A stretch of DNA of 34,990 nucleotides, from contig CAKTBC010000008.1 of the NCBI GenBank assembly GCA_934533005.1, positions 1-34,990 of the forward strand. Reading direction: 5' to 3'. This document shows, piece by piece, positions 30,462 to 34,990 of the stretch. Position numbers and translations under genes: made by a program. The DNA comes from an uncultured Oscillospiraceae bacterium. Lineage in GTDB: Bacteria; Bacillota; Clostridia; Oscillospirales; Oscillospiraceae. The notes below the pieces were generated by a model. It had not been told where the DNA came from. It made no database searches and was given only the letters and a program-made list of their open reading frames with translations. Within the stretch, counting starts at the first letter, position 1; every line of letters begins with the position of its first letter.

Positions 30462-33400
30462 ATGGAAGAGAAAGAGACGATCCGGCGAAATCCTCCGTAT
30501 TATCTCGGCCTTGACGTAGGTACAAATTCCGTTGGTTGGGCAGTAACTGACCCGGAGTATAACGTCTTGCGCTTTAAGGGAAATTCCATGTGGGGTGCAA
30601 GACTGTTTGATGAGGCCAAACCGGCGGCAGACCGGCGCGCAGCCAGAGTTGCCCGCCGGCGTTTGGAACGGCGGAAGCAGCGGCTCTTGTATCTGGAAGA
30701 GCTTTTCTCCGCAGAGATCGGAAAGACCGATCCGCTTTTTTTCCGTCGGCTGCACGAGAGCGCCCTGTTCCCGGAAGATAAGACGTCCGGCATCGGGAAA
30801 TATACGCTTTTCAATGATCCCAATTTCACCGATCGGGATTATTTGCGCCGATATCCTACGGTGTACCATCTGCGCAGCGAGTTGGTGCATTCTTCTGCGC
30901 CCCATGATCCGAGACTCGTTTTTTTGGCACTTCATCACATTATCAAGCGTCGCGGCCATTTCCTCTATGAAACGTCGGAGAATGGCGATGAATGTCTGAC
31001 GGTGGACGCCGCAATGAAGGAACTAAAAAAATATCTGGCAGAGGAAATGGAGATCGACTTTACACCGGATGCCAGTTTTGCTGCACTTCTTTCGGATCGA
31101 GACCTGCGCATCTCGCAGAAAAAGATGGCGCTGCGTGCGGCGCTGGGTGCATCGGTTATGACGGATGAAAGCGGAGCGGATATAAAAGCCATAGCCGACC
31201 TTCTGGCCGGGGCAAAAGTAAAGCTTGCTGCCATTTACGATGATCCGGAGCTGAAGGACGCGGAACCGGCAAGCATTGCGCTGAGCGACGATCTGGATGC
31301 GGTGTTCGAGACCCTCTCGGCGGCTCTTGGCGAACGGGTGGAACTGCTGCTCGTTGCAAAGAAGGTTTTTGATGCGGCGCGCTTGTCGGAAATGCGCGGC
31401 GGCGAAGCGTATCTCTGCGATGCGAAGGTTCGTCAATATGAGAAAAACCATGCCGATCTCCGCATTTTGAAAGCCTATGTAAGAGAAGCGGTACCGGACA
31501 AATACCGAAGCATATTCTATAAAAGTACGAAGTATCCCAATAATTATGCCGCATACAGCCGCCATCGTTCAGAGAGCGGCGATAAAACCTGCAAGCAGGA
31601 GGATTTCTGCGCCTTTTTGAAGTCTGTGCTGCCAAAACCGGCGGCGGAGCATCCGTTCGCGCCGCTGTATGCGCAGATTGAGGAGAAAACCTTTCTGCCG
31701 AGACTTACCGGCAGTGAAAACGGGATTATCCCGTATCAGCTCCACCGGCAGGAACTGCGAAAAATATTGGATAATGCATCGGTGTATCTGCCATTTTTGC
31801 TGGAAGAGGACGGGGAGGGGATTTCTGTCCGTGAAAAGATTGAAGCGGTATTTTCTTTCCGCGTGCCATACTACGTCGGGCCGATGAAGGGCCATTGGGC
31901 AGAGCGGACGGAAGACGCGAAGCAAGCCGGAGAAAAGGTCTATCCGTGGAATTTTGAAAAAGTTGTGGACTTGGATGCGAGCGCGGCGGCCTTTTTGAAA
32001 AACCTGATTGGGAAATGCACCTATACCGGCGCGCCGGTACTGCCGAAGGACTCCCTGCTGTACAGCGAATTCATGCTTCTCAATGAGCTGAATCCGCTGC
32101 GGGTAAACGGAAAGGAACTCCCTGTCAGCATAAAGGAGCAGCTCATCGAGGATCTCTTTAAAAAGGAAAACCGTCGCGTAACGAAAAAGCGCATTTTGGA
32201 TTATTTGGTCATGCATGGGTATGCTGCCAAGACCGACGAGGTCAGCGGCATTGACGATCCGATAAAGACCCGCTTGAGATCATACCATGATTTTGCGCCG
32301 CTGCTTCCCAAGCTCGGCAAAGAGGCAGTCGAGAAGATCATAGAAGCAACGCTTGTTTATAGCGACGACAAGCGTATGCTGCGGCGATGGCTGAAGAAAA
32401 ACTATCCCGTGCTCACAGAGGATGAAATGCGAAGCATATGCCGTCTGAAATACGCGGATTGGGGCCGCCTTTCCCAAGAGTTCCTTACGGAGCTATATTC
32501 TGCCGCCGATGAGCAGGGAGAGGCTCAGAACATCATAGGTTTTTTGCGGAATACGAATCTCAATCTCATGCAGCTGCTCAATGATCCCCAATATGGAAAT
32601 CTGGCGGCTGCAGCGGAAGAGCGGCGCCGCAGCCGCTTTGGAAGCGACAGTCTGCGCTCTCAACTGGATGAAATGTATATTTCTCCGGCGGTTCGCCGCA
32701 GCATCTGGCAGACGCTGAAGATCACCGAGGAAATCGCGCATATCCGCGGCGGTGCACCGGAGAAAATATTTGTTGAGGTAGCCCGCGGCGAAGACGCGGC
32801 GAAAAAGGGAAAGCGGACAAAATCGAGAAAAGAGCAGCTGCTGGAGCTTTATAAAGCCTGTGGGGAGGATAGCGGCAAACTTTACGATCAATTGGCGGCA
32901 ACGGACGAGAACAACCTGCGGAAAGACAAGCTGTTCCTTTACTATACACAGTTCGGAAAATGCATGTATTCCGGTGAGCCGATCGATCTGGAAACGGCGC
33001 TGCACGATGACGAAACCTATGATATCGACCACATCTTCCCGCGTTCCCGCATCAAGGACGACAGCATCGATAACCGTGTGCTGGTCAAGAGCGTCCTCAA
33101 CCGCGAAAAGACGAACACGTATCCCATTTCCCAGGACATCCGCGGGAAAATGTATTCGTTCTGGAGCGCGCTGCATGAACAGCATATGATCTCTGATAAA
33201 AAGTTCGACCGCCTGAAACGGAATACGGAGCTGACGGATGAGGAACTGGCGTCCTTTGTACAGCGCCAACTGACGGAAACGCAGCAGTCTACCAAGGCGC
33301 TTGCCCAGCTTTTACAGGAACGGTACCCGGAGTCGAAGATCGTATACTCCAAGGCGGGCAATGTTTCGGAGTTCCGGCAGAAGTATGAAATGCTCAAATG

Positions 33401-34433
33401 CCGCGAGGTGAACGACCTGCACCACGCCAAAGACGCCTATCTGAACATTGTTGTCGGCAACGTGTACAAGACAAAATTCACCGACCGGTTTTTCCTGAAC
33501 ATCCGAAAGGAAAACTACAGCCTGAATGCGGTCTTTGACCGGGATACGCCGGGCGCGTGGAAAAAGGACGAGAGCATTGTCACGGTGAAAAAGTACATGG
33601 CAAAGAATAACCCCATCATCACCCGTATGCCGAGGGAGGAGAAGGGGCAGCTCTTCAATCTGAATATCATGCCTGCCGGACAGGGACAGCTTCCGATCAA
33701 AGCCGGAAAAGCCATTGAAAAATATGGCGGCTACAACAAGTTGACCGGCTCGTATTACTGCGTTGTGGAACATACGGAAAAGAAAAAGCGTGTTCGTTCG
33801 ATCGAAACGGTGCTGCTGTATGCCCGTGGACTGTATGAGAGCGATCCGGTAAAGTATTGCCGTGAGATACTTGGCCTCGTTGATCCGGTGATCGTTGTGC
33901 CAAAGATCCGAATAAACGCCCTTTTGAAACTGGACGGTTTCCCTCTGTACCCGTCCGGAAGAACTGGGGACAGAATTATTTGCAAACACGCCTACCAGCT
34001 TGCCATTGACGGCGAAAAAGAGCACTATATTCGTGATCTGGCAAAGTACATTGAACGCTGCGCTAAGGCCGAGCTTCCGGTAACCCCTTATGACAAAATC
34101 GATGTGGAGGAGAACGTTGCGCTTTACTGCTGGTTTATGGAAAAATTTGAAAACAGCGCATATGGGAAACTCATGCCGGCTCTCCTTGCCAATCTGAAAG
34201 CAAGTGCTGAGACGTTTAAAAACATGAGCGTTCTTTCACAGGCAAAGACGCTGATGGAGATTCTGAAAGCGTTTAAATGCGATGCGCAAAGCTCAAATTT
34301 AAAGGAACTCTGCGGCAAAGGGGTTGTCGGGAAGATCCTGAAAAATACTTCTCTGCAAGGCTTACAATCGGCATATCTCATTCATCAGTCGCCGACCGGC
34401 CTGTACGAGTACCGTACCGATCTCCTGCACTGA
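30462..34433 (+). CDS. cas9: CRISPR-associated endonuclease Cas9, type II-A-like
   Basis: The 1323-residue nuclease starts at the ATG at 30462, 8-9 bases after GAGGAG; upstream in-frame codons are inside the tracrRNA promoter. RuvC-I has D18 (YLGLDVGTNSVGWAVTD), the Arg-rich bridge helix covers about 55-85 (RRAARVARRRLERRKQRL), RuvC-II has E772 (FVEVARGE), the HNH domain has H857 (YDIDHIFPRSRIKDDS, then SIDNRVLVKSVLNREKTN) and RuvC-III has H988 and D991 (LHHAKDAYLN). All catalytic residues of SpCas9 have counterparts, so double-strand cutting is expected. The remaining C-terminal part (about 1090-1323) should hold the PAM-interacting domain. Length and sequence fit II-A rather than the shorter II-C. 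cas1 follows after 6 bases. Confidence 0.98.
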   Translation: MEEKETIRRNPPYYLGLDVGTNSVGWAVTDPEYNVLRFKGNSMWGARLFDEAKPAADRRAARVARRRLERRKQRLLYLEELFSAEIGKTDPLFFRRLHESALFPEDKTSGIGKYTLFNDPNFTDRDYLRRYPTVYHLRSELVHSSAPHDPRLVFLALHHIIKRRGHFLYETSENGDECLTVDAAMKELKKYLAEEMEIDFTPDASFAALLSDRDLRISQKKMALRAALGASVMTDESGADIKAIADLLAGAKVKLAAIYDDPELKDAEPASIALSDDLDAVFETLSAALGERVELLLVAKKVFDAARLSEMRGGEAYLCDAKVRQYEKNHADLRILKAYVREAVPDKYRSIFYKSTKYPNNYAAYSRHRSESGDKTCKQEDFCAFLKSVLPKPAAEHPFAPLYAQIEEKTFLPRLTGSENGIIPYQLHRQELRKILDNASVYLPFLLEEDGEGISVREKIEAVFSFRVPYYVGPMKGHWAERTEDAKQAGEKVYPWNFEKVVDLDASAAAFLKNLIGKCTYTGAPVLPKDSLLYSEFMLLNELNPLRVNGKELPVSIKEQLIEDLFKKENRRVTKKRILDYLVMHGYAAKTDEVSGIDDPIKTRLRSYHDFAPLLPKLGKEAVEKIIEATLVYSDDKRMLRRWLKKNYPVLTEDEMRSICRLKYADWGRLSQEFLTELYSAADEQGEAQNIIGFLRNTNLNLMQLLNDPQYGNLAAAAEERRRSRFGSDSLRSQLDEMYISPAVRRSIWQTLKITEEIAHIRGGAPEKIFVEVARGEDAAKKGKRTKSRKEQLLELYKACGEDSGKLYDQLAATDENNLRKDKLFLYYTQFGKCMYSGEPIDLETALHDDETYDIDHIFPRSRIKDDSIDNRVLVKSVLNREKTNTYPISQDIRGKMYSFWSALHEQHMISDKKFDRLKRNTELTDEELASFVQRQLTETQQSTKALAQLLQERYPESKIVYSKAGNVSEFRQKYEMLKCREVNDLHHAKDAYLNIVVGNVYKTKFTDRFFLNIRKENYSLNAVFDRDTPGAWKKDESIVTVKKYMAKNNPIITRMPREEKGQLFNLNIMPAGQGQLPIKAGKAIEKYGGYNKLTGSYYCVVEHTEKKKRVRSIETVLLYARGLYESDPVKYCREILGLVDPVIVVPKIRINALLKLDGFPLYPSGRTGDRIICKHAYQLAIDGEKEHYIRDLAKYIERCAKAELPVTPYDKIDVEENVALYCWFMEKFENSAYGKLMPALLANLKASAETFKNMSVLSQAKTLMEILKAFKCDAQSSNLKELCGKGVVGKILKNTSLQGLQSAYLIHQSPTGLYEYRTDLLH

Positions 34434-34439
34434 AAAGTC

Positions 34440-34990
34440 ATGAGTTGGCGTGTCGTAACGGTATCCAGCCTGTCGAAGCTGGACTATAAAATGGATTATC
34501 TCGTCGTGCGAAATGCCGATGGAGTAAAGCGCATTCACTTGAGCGAGATATCCGTTTTGATGATCGAGTCGACAGCAGTTTCGCTGACGGCATATCTGCT
34601 TTGCGAACTGAATAAGCGAAAGATCGACGTGATCTTTTGTGATGAGCGCCGTCTGCCTTACGGAATGCTTCTGCCGCTCCACGGCAGCCATAATGCCAGC
34701 TTGAAGCTCCGCGAACAAATACAGTGGACGGAATCGGCTAAGGCGGCTCTGTGGGCGGAGATCGTCCGGGAGAAGATCGTCGGCCAGATCGCTGTGTTGG
34801 AATCGGAAAACTGCACGGAGGCTTCATCGCTTCTGTGCGGTTATCTGGAGAAAGTGCAGCCGGGCGATGCAACAAACCGCGAGGGACACGCGGCCAAGGT
34901 CTATTTCAATGCACTTTTCGGAAAGGCGTTTTCCAGAGAGCAGGAAAACGCATGGAATGCCGCGCTTGATTACGGATACAGCATCGTCCT
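34440..34990 (+). CDS. cas1: CRISPR-associated endonuclease Cas1, type II (partial)
   Basis: The first 183 codons are visible before the window ends. The protein opens with MSWRVVTVSSLSKLDYKMDY, followed by LIHLSEI-like RIHLSEISVLMIEST, VIFCDERRLPYGMLLPLHGS and NREGHAAKVYF, whose E148 is the expected metal-binding residue. This pattern is that of type II-A Cas1. It integrates new spacers together with Cas2 and, in II-A, with Cas9, Csn2 and tracrRNA. It follows the cas9 stop by 6 bases and should be in the same operon. Confidence 0.95.
   Translation, partial: MSWRVVTVSSLSKLDYKMDYLVVRNADGVKRIHLSEISVLMIESTAVSLTAYLLCELNKRKIDVIFCDERRLPYGMLLPLHGSHNASLKLREQIQWTESAKAALWAEIVREKIVGQIAVLESENCTEASSLLCGYLEKVQPGDATNREGHAAKVYFNALFGKAFSREQENAWNAALDYGYSIV

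Overview
The window reads as a chromosome segment of a moderately GC-rich Gram-positive anaerobe, most likely Clostridia close to Oscillospiraceae/Ruminococcaceae. This placement is inferred from gene families and signals, not from a marker gene. The support is strong GGAGG-type ribosome binding sites, lipobox lipoproteins, a PadR/DUF2812 pair, YesM/YesN-type two-component genes, an AsnA-type asparagine synthetase and a type II-A-like Cas9/Cas1. No tRNA, rRNA, insertion sequence, prophage gene or CRISPR array is visible.

Layout. Bases 1-3150 hold the 3' end of a large aminopeptidase P, a GNAT acetyltransferase and a PadR regulator with its DUF2812 membrane partner behind an operator-bearing promoter. 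Bases 3168-7111 form a phosphate module: a Na/Pi-cotransporter/PhoU fusion divergent from an OmpR-type response regulator and PhoR-like kinase, with Pho-box-like repeats between them. Bases 7335-13821 carry a complete Fe3+-class ABC transporter (lipoprotein, ATPase, fused permease) followed by a YesM/YesN-like sensor pair. Bases 13960-17482 are an AT-rich island for envelope glycan modification: a GtrB-like polyprenyl glycosyltransferase, a GtrII-like membrane transferase and an acyltransferase-3. A NodB-type deacetylase follows, preceded by a perfect hairpin that buries its ribosome binding site. Bases 18486-21026 (minus) encode a MORN-repeat lipoprotein and a membrane-anchored transglutaminase-like protein. 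Then come asnA and a WYL regulator (both minus).

Bases 23517-27610 are an overlapping operon for late cobalamin assembly: a sugar-phosphate isomerase-like protein, CobT, CobU, CobS, a second short CobU-like protein and CobC. Bases 27645-29120 carry a phosphopantetheinyl transferase, apparently from a nearly leaderless promoter, and an unusual alpha/beta-hydrolase-like/SRPBCC fusion. A TetR regulator and a three-helix PQ-loop-like protein follow.

Bases 30283-34990 are the start of a CRISPR-Cas locus. A tracrRNA can be recognised on the minus strand, divergent from a full-length, catalytically intact Cas9. A type II Cas1 follows and is cut by the window end. The tracrRNA keeps the SpCas9-like 2-nt/4-nt bulge logic, which allows the start of the unseen CRISPR repeat to be predicted. 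The array, cas2 and any csn2 would lie to the right of the window.
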